A stretch of 22,459 bases of DNA from an uncultured Sutterella sp. (lineage in GTDB: Bacteria > Pseudomonadota > Gammaproteobacteria > Burkholderiales > Burkholderiaceae_F). Numbering within the stretch: the stretch's first letter is position 1; each line of letters begins with the position of its first letter. Made by a program: the position numbers and the translations under genes. Where the stretch lies: positions 1 to 22,459 of the forward strand of contig CAAGAT010000062.1 of assembly GCA_900767875.1 (NCBI GenBank), written 5' to 3'. The notes below the pieces were generated by a model. That model was not told the origin of the DNA, ran no database searches, and was given only the letters and a program-made list of their open reading frames with translations. Positions 14,850-22,459 of this stretch are shown piece after piece.

Positions 14850-15572
14850 ATGGAAAAAAACACGCCCAAGTACAAGCGCGTCCTTTTGAAACTGTCCGGT
14901 GAAGCCCTCATGGGGCCCGATCAGTTCGGTATCAACCGTGCCACGCTCGCGGGCATCGTTCAGGAAATCAAGAGCATGCTCGAGCTTGGCGTGGAACTCG
15001 GCGTCGTGGTTGGCGGCGGCAACATCTTCCGCGGCGTCGCGCTCGGCGCCACGGGCATGGACCGCGCCACGGGCGACTACATGGGCATGCTCGCCACGGT
15101 GATGAACGCCATGGCCCTGCAGGATGCCCTGCGCAACGCCGGCATCCAAGCGCGCGTGCAAAGCGCTCTGACGCTCTCGCAGGTGGCCGAGCCCTACATC
15201 CGCGGCCGCGCGCTGCGCTACCTTGAAAAGGGCCGCGTGGTGATCTTCGCCGCCGGCACGGGCAACCCGTTCTTTACCACCGACACGACGGCCGCCCTGC
15301 GCGGTGCGGAAATCGGCGCCGAGATTGTTCTTAAGGCCACCAAGGTCGACGGCATCTACTCGGAAGACCCGATGAAGAACCCCAACGCCGAACTCTACAA
15401 GGACATCACGTTTGACGAAGCGATCCGCCGCAACCTAAAGGTGATGGATGCCACGGCCTTTGCCCTGTGCCGCGATCAGGGGCTGCCCATCAAGGTCTTC
15501 TCGATTTCCAAGCCCGGCGCCATGCGCCGCGTCGTTCTCGGGGAAGACGAGGGGACGCTTGTGCACGTGTAA
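14850..15572 (+). CDS. pyrH: UMP kinase
   Basis: Phosphorylates UMP to UDP with ATP as an allosteric hexamer in pyrimidine nucleotide synthesis. It has 240 residues, normal for the bacterial enzyme. The amino-acid-kinase fold is marked by LLKLSGEAL at the N terminus, GGGNIFRG for the phosphate site, and TGNPFFTTDTTAALR at about two thirds of the chain. The ATG at 14850 is preceded by GAGG at 14834-14837, rather far away; an in-frame TTG two codons earlier is possible. It is followed by frr after 54 bases. Confidence 0.96.
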   Translation: MEKNTPKYKRVLLKLSGEALMGPDQFGINRATLAGIVQEIKSMLELGVELGVVVGGGNIFRGVALGATGMDRATGDYMGMLATVMNAMALQDALRNAGIQARVQSALTLSQVAEPYIRGRALRYLEKGRVVIFAAGTGNPFFTTDTTAALRGAEIGAEIVLKATKVDGIYSEDPMKNPNAELYKDITFDEAIRRNLKVMDATAFALCRDQGLPIKVFSISKPGAMRRVVLGEDEGTLVHV

Positions 15573-15626
15573 TCTTTCGTGGCACAATCAACGGATTCCA
15601 TTTTCTGACACGGAAAAGAAAAACAA

Positions 15627-16190
15627 ATGAGCACGATTGCCGAAATTCAACAGCAGTGTGAATACAAGATGAAGCGCACGATCGAAAGTCTGCGCGAAGA
15701 CCTCTCCAAGCTACGCACGGGCCGCGCTTCGGTGGGCATTCTCGAACACGTGATGGTCGACTACTACGGCTCGCCCACGCCCCTGACGCAAGTGGCCAAC
15801 CTCGGTGTGGCCGATGCCCGCACGATCACCGTGCAGCCCTGGGACCGCAAGATGGTGCCCGTGATTGAAAAGGCGATTCTGACGGCCGATCTGGGCCTGA
15901 ACCCGGCCGCCTTCGGCGACCTGGTCCGCGTGCCGGTGCCGCCGCTGACCGAAGAGCGCCGCCGCGAAATCTGCAAGGTCGTGCGCGGTGACGGCGAAGA
16001 CGCCAAGGTGGCCGTGCGCAATCTGCGCCGCGAAGCCATCGAACACGTCAAAAAGCTCGAAAAGGCCAAGGAAGTCAGCGAAGACGATCTGAGCCGCAGC
16101 GAAAAGGAAATCCAGAAGATCACCGACAAGTACATCGGCGAGATCGATCAGGTCATTTCCGCCAAGGAAAAAGAGGTGATGACCGTCTGA
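15627..16190 (+). CDS. frr: Ribosome recycling factor
   Basis: Splits post-termination ribosomes together with EF-G. It has 187 residues, within one or two of the usual length. The N-terminal helix carries KMKRTIESLREDLSKLRTGR, with the RTGRA segment at the domain hinge, and YYGSPTPLTQVANL follows as in other family members. The C-terminal helices have the conserved ending SEKEIQKITDKYI. GGAAAAG precedes the ATG. It is probably co-transcribed with pyrH; a strong terminator follows. Confidence 0.97.
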   Translation: MSTIAEIQQQCEYKMKRTIESLREDLSKLRTGRASVGILEHVMVDYYGSPTPLTQVANLGVADARTITVQPWDRKMVPVIEKAILTADLGLNPAAFGDLVRVPVPPLTEERRREICKVVRGDGEDAKVAVRNLRREAIEHVKKLEKAKEVSEDDLSRSEKEIQKITDKYIGEIDQVISAKEKEVMTV

Positions 16191-16244
16191 TCGGTCCTCT
16201 CGGGCGGGGGGCCTGATGGCCACCGCCTGCCTCATCCTTCATCC

Positions 16245-16299
16245 AAAAGCGTCCGGGCACGGCAGTAATCGGCCGCCTGTTGCGGACGCTTTTGTTTTT
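16245..16299 (+). terminator. Intrinsic terminator after frr
   Basis: AAAAGCGTCCG at 16245-16255 is a perfect 11-bp complement of CGGACGCTTTT at 16283-16293, with a 27-base loop and a T-rich tail (TTTTGTTTTTG). It ends only 21 bases before the uppS start, leaving little room for a separate uppS promoter. Confidence 0.8.
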
Positions 16300-16320
16300 G
16301 TCTTTCGCACTCCACAAGCA

Positions 16321-17022
16321 ATGTCGCTACCCAAGCACCTGGCAATCATCATGGACGGCAACGGCCGCTGGGCCCGCAGTCGCTTTCTGCCGCGCATCGA
16401 AGGGCACCGCCGCGGCGTGCTCACGGTCCGCGCCGTCGTCGAGCAGTGCCGCCGTCTCGGCATTGAAAACCTCTCGCTTTTTGCCTTCTCAAGCGAAAAC
16501 TGGAACCGCCCGGCCGACGAGGTGAGCGCGCTTTTGAAGTTCTTCGTCACCGGGCTGCAGCGCGAGGCCGAGCCCCTGGCGCAGGTTGGCGTGCGGCTGC
16601 ACGTGGTGGGCGACAGAACCGCTTTTGACGCGACGCTCACGCGTGCGATCGATCAGGCCGAGGCCAAAACGGCCGGCTGCACGGACATGCATCTGAACGT
16701 GTGCATCAACTACGGCGGGCGCTGGGACATTGCGCAGGCCGCCCAAAGCGCCGCCAATGCCCATCTGCCCCTGACGATCGAGGCCATCGATCAGTTCCTC
16801 AGTATGTCCTGGTCGGGCCCGGTGGATCTGATGATCCGCACCGGGGGCGAGCAGCGCATCTCCAACTTCATTCTCTGGCAGGCCGCCTACGCCGAGCTGT
16901 GGTTTACCGAAAAGCTCTGGCCCGAGTTTGACGCCAAGGACCTCGACGAAGCGCTGGCTTGGTTTGCCGGGCGCGAGCGGCGCTTTGGCAAAACGAGCGA
17001 GCAGATTCGCAGCGGCGCCTAA
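16321..17022 (+). CDS. uppS: Undecaprenyl diphosphate synthase (cis-prenyltransferase)
   Basis: Condenses eight isopentenyl diphosphates onto farnesyl diphosphate to make the C55 lipid carrier for peptidoglycan and surface polysaccharides. It has 233 residues, slightly short. IIMDGNGRWA (catalytic Asp12) and EGHRRG near the N terminus, LFAFSSENWNRP in the middle and DLMIRTGGEQRISNF near the C terminus are the five-block family signatures. The ATG at 16321 fits the family start (MSLPKHLAII). An in-frame extension to 16216 would run through the terminator and is rejected. No good ribosome binding site is seen. It is followed by cdsA after 86 bases. Confidence 0.95.
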   Translation: MSLPKHLAIIMDGNGRWARSRFLPRIEGHRRGVLTVRAVVEQCRRLGIENLSLFAFSSENWNRPADEVSALLKFFVTGLQREAEPLAQVGVRLHVVGDRTAFDATLTRAIDQAEAKTAGCTDMHLNVCINYGGRWDIAQAAQSAANAHLPLTIEAIDQFLSMSWSGPVDLMIRTGGEQRISNFILWQAAYAELWFTEKLWPEFDAKDLDEALAWFAGRERRFGKTSEQIRSGA

Positions 17023-17108
17023 AAGAGTCGCTCGAGCGGCCGCACAAGAGCCGCGTTTGGGCGTAGGCTATCGGCACTTTCCATCGACAAGACCCACTGG
17101 GATACACC

Positions 17109-17945
17109 ATGCTTTTGACGCGCGTCATCACGGCAGTCGTTCTGCTTTTGATTTTGGTTGCGGCGGCTTTCTTCGGAGACCATGCCCTCAACGCCGTTTT
17201 GGCCATCGCCTACGGCATCACGCTGGCCGAGTGGCTGCGCCTGGCCAAGGTCCCCTCGGTCCTGGGCAATGGCCTGGCGGCGCTCATTGCCGGCGTTGGG
17301 GCAGGGCTGGCCTACGGCGAGCCGGCCGCGGACGTGTTCGGCAAGGGCTTTTTGATGCTCGAGTTGGCCGTCGCCTGTGTGTGGCTGGCCCTCACGGCCG
17401 TCTGCTACAACGCCCGCGCCGTGGGTTTTCGCACGCAGCGGGGCGTCTGCATCGCCATGGCCTTTGTCGTCACCACGAGCACGTGGCTGGCGGTGTGGTA
17501 CTTCCTGCGCCTCGGGAGCTGGCCGCTTTTGATCAGCGTCTTCATGATCGTGTGGCTCGCGGACGCCTGCGCGTACTTTGCCGGGCGCCTGTGGGGCAAG
17601 CGCCGTATGGCCCCCGCGATCAGTCCCAAAAAGAGCTGGGAAGGGGCTCTGGGGGGATTGGTGAGCGTCGTGGCGGTGACCCTGGCCGCCTACGCGTGGC
17701 TGCCGCATGAAATGGTCGCCACGAGTCTGATTCTCGATAAGGCCGGGTGGGTGGCCGGGGCCTTGATGATCGTTGTTCTCGTGGCCGTCTCGATCGCGGG
17801 CGACCTTTTTGAGTCCAGCCTCAAGCGTCAGGCCGGCGTCAAGGATTCGGGGCGTCTGCTGCCCGGCCACGGCGGCTTTTACGATCGCCTGGACTCGTCC
17901 CTGGCGGTGCTGCCCACGGCCGCGGCCATGCTGCTGATCATCTGA
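17109..17945 (+). CDS. cdsA: Phosphatidate cytidylyltransferase (CDP-diacylglycerol synthase)
   Basis: Integral inner-membrane enzyme that makes CDP-diacylglycerol from phosphatidic acid and CTP, the branch point of phospholipid synthesis. It has 278 residues with about seven or eight hydrophobic segments. SPKKSWEGALGG is in the second half. The C-terminal family signature runs from SLKRQAGVKDSG (from Ser237) through LLPGHGGFYDRLD. The ATG opens MLLTRVITAVVLLL. The ribosome binding site is weak. In related bacteria cdsA is followed by dxr and rseP; here the next gene is pyrG. Confidence 0.95.
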   Translation: MLLTRVITAVVLLLILVAAAFFGDHALNAVLAIAYGITLAEWLRLAKVPSVLGNGLAALIAGVGAGLAYGEPAADVFGKGFLMLELAVACVWLALTAVCYNARAVGFRTQRGVCIAMAFVVTTSTWLAVWYFLRLGSWPLLISVFMIVWLADACAYFAGRLWGKRRMAPAISPKKSWEGALGGLVSVVAVTLAAYAWLPHEMVATSLILDKAGWVAGALMIVVLVAVSIAGDLFESSLKRQAGVKDSGRLLPGHGGFYDRLDSSLAVLPTAAAMLLII

Positions 17946-17997
17946 GACCTCGGCACTTGGAGGCGGCCCGTCGGGCGATCTCCTGCGGCTTGATTCG

Positions 17998-18037
17998 GGA
18001 GGCCTTTTTGCGAGAAAACCCAAAAAAGAAGGCCTCC
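17998..18037 (+). terminator. Hairpin after cdsA, likely terminator
   Basis: GGAGGCCTT at 17998-18006 pairs perfectly with AAGGCCTCC at 18029-18037 around a 22-base loop. The loop-side T and A runs can extend the stem past a bulged G. The T-run that follows is short (TCCTTTAT), so termination may be partial. Confidence 0.6.
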
Positions 18038-18042
18038 TCCTT

Positions 18043-18088
18043 TATAATGTGTTAATTCAAGGATCCCGCGCCGATCCGACGTCGGCGC
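18043..18088 (+). promoter_or_regulatory. pyrG: pyrG promoter -10 box and leader hairpin
   Basis: A perfect TATAAT stands at 18043-18048, five bases after the cdsA hairpin, but no good -35 box is found 16-18 bases upstream. The short leader then contains GCGCCGA (18068-18074) complementary to TCGGCGC (18082-18088), followed by TCTTCTTT. The hairpin plus pyrimidine run could act as an attenuator. Pyrimidine control of pyrG is known in other bacteria, by different mechanisms. Confidence 0.5.
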
Positions 18089-18108
18089 TCTTCTTTACGA
18101 CTAGCAAA

Positions 18109-19764
18109 ATGACTAAATACGTATTCGTCACCGGCGGCGTTGTCTCCAGTTTGGGCAAAGGCATCGCCGCCGCTTCTTTGGCCGCAATCCTTGAGTCCCG
18201 CGGGCTCAAGGTGACGATGATCAAGCTTGATCCGTACATCAACGTCGATCCGGGCACGATGAGCCCGTTTCAGCACGGCGAAGTGTTCGTGACGGAAGAC
18301 GGTGCGGAAACCGACCTTGACCTCGGTCACTACGAGCGTTTCATCTCCTCGAAGATGCACCGCTTCAACAACTTCACGACCGGCCAGATCTACAAAAGCG
18401 TTCTGGAAAAGGAACGCCGCGGCGAATACCTCGGCAAGACCGTGCAGGTGATTCCGCACATCACCAATGAAATTCAGGAATACATCGTGCGCGGCGCCAA
18501 GAACGCCTGCAACGGCCAATGCGACGTGGCCGTGGTCGAAATCGGCGGCACCGTCGGCGACATCGAGTCGCTGCCCTTTGTGGAAGCCGTGCGCCAGATG
18601 AGTTTCCGCGTCGGCCGCGACAACGCCTGCTTCATTCACCTGACGCTGTGCCCGTACGTGGCCGCCGCCGGTGAGCTCAAGACCAAGCCCACGCAGCACT
18701 CCGTGCAAAAGCTGCGCGAAGAGGGCGTGTACCCGGACATCCTGCTGTGCCGCGCCGAGCGCGAAGTGCCCGAAGGCGAGCGCGCCAAGATTGCCCTGTT
18801 CTGCAACGTGCCCATGGACCACGTCATCAGCGTGGTCGACGCGAGCACCATCTACGAAGTGCCCCTGATGCTGCACGCGCAGCACTTGGACGACATCGTC
18901 TGCAATCGTTTGAAGCTCGACGTGCCCGAAGCCGACCTGTCGCAGTGGCGTGAAATCGTGCGCCGCATCCGCGAAACCAAGGGCGAAGTGACGATCGGCA
19001 TGGTGGGCAAGTACGTCGACTACGCCGACAGCTACAAGAGCCTGAACGAAGCGCTCGTGCACGCGGGCATCCAGACCGAACACAAGGTGCGCGTCAACCT
19101 GATCGACTCGGAAGAAATCGAAAAGGACGGCTGCGGCGTGCTCGCGGGGCTCGACGCCATCCTCGTGCCCGGCGGTTTTGGCAAGCGCGGCACCGAAGGC
19201 ATGATCCGCGCGATCGAATACGCGCGCGTCAACAAGATCCCGTTCCTGGGCATTTGCCTGGGCATGCAGACGGCGGTCATTGAATTTGCCCGTCACGTCT
19301 GCGGTTTGGGCGGCGCCAACTCGACCGAATTTGATCTTGACACACCGCACCCGGTCGTGGCCCTCATCACGCAGTGGACCGACAAGAGCGGCCGCGTCGA
19401 GCAGCGCAGCGAAAAGAGCGACATGGGCGGCACCCTGCGTCTGGGCAGCCAGACCGTGCCCATCAAGGACGGCACGCTCGCGCACAAGATCTACGGCGAC
19501 ACGGTGTGCGAACGCCATCGTCACCGCTACGAAGTCAACAACGCCTACGTGCCGCAGTTCGAGGACAAGGGCATGGTGATTTCGGCGCGCACCCCGACGG
19601 AAAACCTTCCGGAAATGATGGAGCTGCCCGATCATCCGTTCTTCTTCGGCGTGCAGTTCCATCCGGAATTCACCTCGACGCCGCGCGGCGGTCACCCGCT
19701 CTTTGAAGCGTTCGTGCGCGCCGCCATTGCGCAGCACGACAAGAACGCCAAGACCAAGGCCTGA
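18109..19764 (+). CDS. pyrG: CTP synthase
   Basis: Aminates UTP to CTP using ATP and glutamine. It has 551 residues, near the usual 545. The synthetase domain opens with KYVFVTGGVVSSLGKGI (P-loop), then KLDPYINVDPGTMSPFQHGE and DLDLGHYERF. The class I glutamine amidotransferase domain has the nucleophile Cys383 in GICLGMQ, with His518 and Glu520 in FHPEF. The ATG at 18109 is chosen because the family begins MTKYVFVTGG; an in-frame extension to 18049 overlaps the promoter. It is followed closely by kdsA, the usual pyrG-kdsA-eno order of Betaproteobacteria. Confidence 0.97.
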   Translation: MTKYVFVTGGVVSSLGKGIAAASLAAILESRGLKVTMIKLDPYINVDPGTMSPFQHGEVFVTEDGAETDLDLGHYERFISSKMHRFNNFTTGQIYKSVLEKERRGEYLGKTVQVIPHITNEIQEYIVRGAKNACNGQCDVAVVEIGGTVGDIESLPFVEAVRQMSFRVGRDNACFIHLTLCPYVAAAGELKTKPTQHSVQKLREEGVYPDILLCRAEREVPEGERAKIALFCNVPMDHVISVVDASTIYEVPLMLHAQHLDDIVCNRLKLDVPEADLSQWREIVRRIRETKGEVTIGMVGKYVDYADSYKSLNEALVHAGIQTEHKVRVNLIDSEEIEKDGCGVLAGLDAILVPGGFGKRGTEGMIRAIEYARVNKIPFLGICLGMQTAVIEFARHVCGLGGANSTEFDLDTPHPVVALITQWTDKSGRVEQRSEKSDMGGTLRLGSQTVPIKDGTLAHKIYGDTVCERHRHRYEVNNAYVPQFEDKGMVISARTPTENLPEMMELPDHPFFFGVQFHPEFTSTPRGGHPLFEAFVRAAIAQHDKNAKTKA

Positions 19765-19794
19765 TCGGCCCCTTTGAAAGAGGACGCAAAAACC

Positions 19795-20646
19795 ATGAAA
19801 TTGTGCGGCTTTGAAATCGGCAACCGTCAGCCGTTCTTTCTGATCGCCGGCCCCTGTGTGATCGAAAGCCGTGAGATGGTGCTGGCCATCGCCAAGGAGA
19901 TGAAGAGCATGTGCGACACGCTCGGCATCCGTTACATCTTCAAGGCGAGCTTTGACAAGGCCAACCGCACCTCGAGCAGGAGTTTCCGCGGCCCGGGCAT
20001 CGACGAGGGCCTCAAGATTCTTGAAGAGGTGCGCGCCGAAGTGGGCGTGCCCGTTCTCACGGACGTGCACACGGCCGAGCAGGTCGCGCAGGTGGCGCAC
20101 GCCGTCGACGTGCTGCAGACGCCCGCTTTCCTGTGCCGTCAGACCGACTTCATCGTCGCCTGCGCCCAGAGCGGCAAGCCGGTGAACATCAAAAAGGGCC
20201 AGTTTCTGGCGCCGCACGACATGGTCAACGTCATTGAAAAGGCCCGCGCCGCGGCCGTGGAGGAGGGCCTGAGCCCCGACAACTTCATGGTGTGCGAGCG
20301 CGGCACGACCTTCGGGTACGGCAACCTTGTGAGCGACATGCGCAGCCTGGCGATCATGCGCGAAACCAAGGCGCCCGTCGTCTTTGACGCGACGCACTCG
20401 GTGCAGATGCCGGGCGGCCGGGGCACGTGCTCGGGCGGCGATCGGCGCTTTGTGCCGGTCCTGGCGCGTGCGGCCGTGGCCGTGGGCATCGACGGTCTTT
20501 TCTTTGAAACGCATCCCAATCCCGACGAAGCGCTCTCGGACGGGCCCAACATGGTGCCCCTCAATCGCATGTACGACCTCCTGGAGGAGCTCGTGCGCAT
20601 TGACCGCATCGTCAAGGGCTTCGACTACCTCGAAAACAGTTTCTGA
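19795..20646 (+). CDS. kdsA: 3-deoxy-8-phosphooctulonate (Kdo-8-P) synthase
   Basis: Condenses phosphoenolpyruvate with arabinose-5-phosphate to Kdo-8-phosphate for the inner core of lipopolysaccharide, so the organism has a Gram-negative outer membrane. It has 283 residues, as usual. Family landmarks are FLIAGPCVIES near the N terminus, FKASFDKANRTS, LQTPAFLCRQTDF and DATHSVQMPGG. The ATG at 19795 has AAGAGG about 11 bases upstream; an in-frame start at 19774 is possible but lengthens the normal N terminus. It lies 30 bases after pyrG, probably in one transcript, with a terminator before eno. Confidence 0.96.
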   Translation: MKLCGFEIGNRQPFFLIAGPCVIESREMVLAIAKEMKSMCDTLGIRYIFKASFDKANRTSSRSFRGPGIDEGLKILEEVRAEVGVPVLTDVHTAEQVAQVAHAVDVLQTPAFLCRQTDFIVACAQSGKPVNIKKGQFLAPHDMVNVIEKARAAAVEEGLSPDNFMVCERGTTFGYGNLVSDMRSLAIMRETKAPVVFDATHSVQMPGGRGTCSGGDRRFVPVLARAAVAVGIDGLFFETHPNPDEALSDGPNMVPLNRMYDLLEELVRIDRIVKGFDYLENSF

Positions 20647-20652
20647 CCGGCG

Positions 20653-20689
20653 GCCGGGCGCTTGATGTAACAAGCGGCCCGGCGCTTTT
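20653..20689 (+). terminator. Intrinsic terminator after kdsA
   Basis: GCCGGGCGCTTG at 20653-20664 pairs with 20671-20683 with one bulged G, closing a 6-base loop. TTTT follows at 20686-20689, and further T-runs come after a C. Confidence 0.8.
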
Positions 20690-20727
20690 CTTTTCCCGTT
20701 TTTTCTCAATTAGTTAGGACACAAACA

Positions 20728-22017
20728 ATGAGTGCCATCATTGACATCATCGGCCGTGAAATTCTTGACTCCCGCGGCAATCCGACCGTTGAAGCCGAAG
20801 TGTTTCTCGAAAGCGGCGTCTCGGCCCGCGCGGCGGTTCCCTCGGGCGCCTCGACCGGTGTGCGCGAAGCCATCGAACTGCGCGACGGCGATCCCAAGCG
20901 CTACTGCGGCAAGGGCGTTCTGAAGGCCGTCGAACACGTCAACGGCGAAATCGCCGAAGCGCTACTCGGCTGCGAAGCCTCGGACCAGCCCTACATCGAC
21001 CGCACGATGATCGAACTCGACGGCACGGACAACAAGTCGCGCCTCGGTGCCAACGCCATGCTCGCCGTGTCGATGGCCGTGGCCCGCGCCGCGGCCGAAG
21101 AGGCCTGCCTGCCCCTGTACCGCTACTTCGGCGGCATGGGCGCCGTGCAGATGCCCGTTCCGATGATGAACGTCATCAACGGCGGAGCGCACGCCAACAA
21201 CAACCTCGACCTGCAGGAATTCATGATCATCCCGCTCGGCGCCCCCTCCTTTAAGGAAGCGCTGCGCTACGGTGCCGAGACGTTCCATGCTTTGAAGAAG
21301 ATCATCAACTCGCACGGCATGTCCACGGCCGTGGGCGACGAAGGCGGCTTTGCGCCCAAGTGCGAAAGCCACGAGGAAGCCATTGAGCTCATTCTCGAAG
21401 CCGTGCGTGCCGCCGGGTACGAACCGGGCAAGGACATCGCTATTGGCCTTGACTGCGCCTCGAGCGAATTCTTCGAAGACGGCATGTACGTGATGAAGAA
21501 GTCTTCGGGCAAGAAGATGACGGCCGAGGAATGGGCTTGCGTTCTCCAATCCTGGGTGGAAAAGTACCCGATCATCTCGATTGAAGACGGCATGGCCGAA
21601 GGCGACTGGGAAGGCTGGAAGATGCTCACCGACAAGCTCGGCGGCCGCGTGCAACTCGTCGGCGACGACCTCTTCGTGACCAACCCCAAGATCCTCAAGG
21701 AAGGCATCGAAAAGGGCGTGGCCAACTCGATCCTCATCAAGGTCAACCAGATCGGTACCCTCTCGGAAACGTTCGAAGCCATTGAAATGGCCAAGCGCGC
21801 CGGCTACACGGCCGTGGTGAGCCACCGCTCGGGCGAAACCGAAGACAGCACGATCGCCGACATCGCGGTGGGCCTGAATGCCGGCCAGATCAAGACTGGC
21901 TCGATGAGCCGCTCCGACCGTATGGCCAAGTACAACCAGCTACTGCGCATCGAGGAGCACCTCGGCGCCAACGCCGTGTACCCGGGCCGTGCCGCGTTTT
22001 ACTGCATCAAGCACTAG
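20728..22017 (+). CDS. eno: Enolase (phosphopyruvate hydratase)
   Basis: Interconverts 2-phosphoglycerate and phosphoenolpyruvate in glycolysis; in many proteobacteria it is also part of the RNA degradosome. It has 429 residues, normal. The N-terminal domain has GREILDSRGNPTVE and PSGASTG. The barrel carries GDEGGF (Glu205), metal-binding Asp residues in SIEDGMAE and GDDLFVTN, catalytic Lys338 in ILIKVNQIGT, SHRSGETED and GQIKTGS. AGGA precedes the ATG. It sits directly after kdsA, which consumes its product phosphoenolpyruvate, in the conserved order. Confidence 0.98.
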   Translation: MSAIIDIIGREILDSRGNPTVEAEVFLESGVSARAAVPSGASTGVREAIELRDGDPKRYCGKGVLKAVEHVNGEIAEALLGCEASDQPYIDRTMIELDGTDNKSRLGANAMLAVSMAVARAAAEEACLPLYRYFGGMGAVQMPVPMMNVINGGAHANNNLDLQEFMIIPLGAPSFKEALRYGAETFHALKKIINSHGMSTAVGDEGGFAPKCESHEEAIELILEAVRAAGYEPGKDIAIGLDCASSEFFEDGMYVMKKSSGKKMTAEEWACVLQSWVEKYPIISIEDGMAEGDWEGWKMLTDKLGGRVQLVGDDLFVTNPKILKEGIEKGVANSILIKVNQIGTLSETFEAIEMAKRAGYTAVVSHRSGETEDSTIADIAVGLNAGQIKTGSMSRSDRMAKYNQLLRIEEHLGANAVYPGRAAFYCIKH

Positions 22018-22032
22018 CCTCAATTTTGCATG

Positions 22033-22057
22033 AAGCCCCTGGAAGCAGGGCTTTTTT
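22033..22057 (+). terminator. Intrinsic terminator after eno
   Basis: AAGCCC at 22033-22038 pairs with GGGCTT at 22048-22053, followed by a run of T residues to 22057. It closes the core gene block. Confidence 0.9.
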
Positions 22058-22083
22058 CAACGAGGCAAATGCCACTTCAGGAA

Positions 22084-22458
22084 TTATGGTGAAAACCAAG
22101 GGGGTTTCCCTAACCCCTTCCAGACAAGCGTCCATCCTTGCGTTTGCCTTTGCCTGAGGAACCGACGTCCGGGGAAAGCGCCCTTGAGTTTGAGGGCGAA
22201 ATACTCGAAATCTCGGTACCCGTAGGCGACACGCTTAATGACCTTGGCCGTGTTGTTGCCGCCCTCGAGGATATTGGTTCCCAAGCCGACAATGCAAGCG
22301 GTCACGATGCCATCGGCCCTGCGGGTGAGCATCTTGACGAATCGGTCTATGGGCTTGAACTCGTGCGCCTCAGCGACAGCCTTGCTCGTGGTGCAGGACC
22401 CTCGGTCATCCACCCGAGCCACGTGGCGGCGAACGCCGTGGGGGTCTGGGGTAGGCAG
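22084..22458 (-). pseudogene. C-terminal part of a second ISL3-type transposase, cut by the window edge
   Basis: The frame is open from the right edge to a stop at 22084. ILEGGNNTAKVIKRVAYGYR and the following EYFALKLKGAFPG match the C-terminal block of ISL3/IS204-type transposases, with the catalytic Glu in LEG. It is a different protein from the transposase at 7008-8368 (NEAVNNKIKVLLRRSYGFRN). The part to the right of 22371 matches non-coding segments of the two left-hand IS copies in short blocks, so the gene may be a mosaic or truncated. The N-terminal two thirds would lie outside the window. I call it a fragment because intactness cannot be judged; Gly-Gly in place of the usual Gly-Ile or Gly-Val after the Glu hints at decay. 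Confidence 0.65.
22371..22451 (+). repeat. Modules shared with both left-hand IS copies
   Basis: Bases 22371-22393 are identical to 6867-6889 in the full-length IS, and 22410-22451 are identical to 1891-1932 in the IS derivative. Here the two blocks stand next to each other, separated by 16 bases. Each left-hand copy has kept only one of them. Confidence 0.8.
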
Positions 22459-22459
22459 A

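Noticed and set aside
18052..20709. 885-codon open frame on the minus strand opposite pyrG and kdsA
   Set aside because: It mirrors two unmistakable genes on the other strand. The composition (many Ala, His, Arg, Val) is typical of antisense frames in GC-rich DNA, and it crosses the pyrG-kdsA boundary.
1..22459. CRISPR array, tRNA or rRNA genes, and a JUMPstart/ops element before the polysaccharide genes
   Set aside because: I saw no regularly spaced repeats, no tRNA-like or rRNA stretches, and no GGCGGTAG-type ops sequence upstream of manC.

Overview
The window looks like a chromosomal segment of a betaproteobacterium of the Burkholderiales, most likely a Sutterellaceae-type gut commensal. 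This is inferred from the housekeeping gene order (rpsB-tsf-pyrH-frr-uppS-cdsA and pyrG-kdsA-eno), the GC-rich codon use of those genes and the character of the protein sequences. No ribosomal RNA or similar marker is present to settle the taxon.

Left part (1-8394): a visibly AT-richer surface-polysaccharide island broken up by related ISL3-type insertion elements. It holds the tail of an unrecognised gene (3-125), a family 4 glycosyltransferase on the minus strand (374-1738), a 287-bp transposase-less IS derivative (1762-2048), then a plus-strand run of manC, gmd, an Fcl-like epimerase/reductase and a family 8 glycosyltransferase (2140-6651). ManC makes GDP-mannose, Gmd converts it to GDP-4-keto-6-deoxymannose, and the Fcl-like enzyme would finish a GDP-6-deoxyhexose. 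The glycosyltransferases would use such sugars to build capsule, O-antigen or exopolysaccharide. A full-length but frameshifted IS (6643-8394) closes the island; its left end supplies the stop codon of the family 8 glycosyltransferase gene.

Middle part (8464-12475): three GC-rich genes on the plus strand, a RhlE-type DEAD-box RNA helicase, tRNA-dihydrouridine synthase DusA and a sodium:solute symporter family protein.

Right part (12517-22057): a core block. rpsB and tsf (translation), pyrH (UMP kinase), frr (ribosome recycling), uppS and cdsA (lipid carrier and phospholipid synthesis), then pyrG (CTP synthase), kdsA (Kdo-8-phosphate synthase) and eno (enolase). Strong intrinsic terminators lie after rpsB, tsf, frr, kdsA and eno, with a terminator-like hairpin after cdsA, so the block is several transcription units rather than one. 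A good sigma70 promoter precedes rpsB.

Right edge (22084-22459): the C-terminal part of a second, different ISL3-type transposase on the minus strand. It shares short sequence modules with both IS copies on the left. The most unusual material is in this IS family: a deletion derivative formed at a 7-bp repeat, a hairpin over the transposase start site, a 25-bp-stem palindrome and exchanged internal modules. The other notable point is an Fcl-like enzyme that lacks the family's catalytic cysteine. I did not find convincing evidence for a wholly new defence or mobile system.
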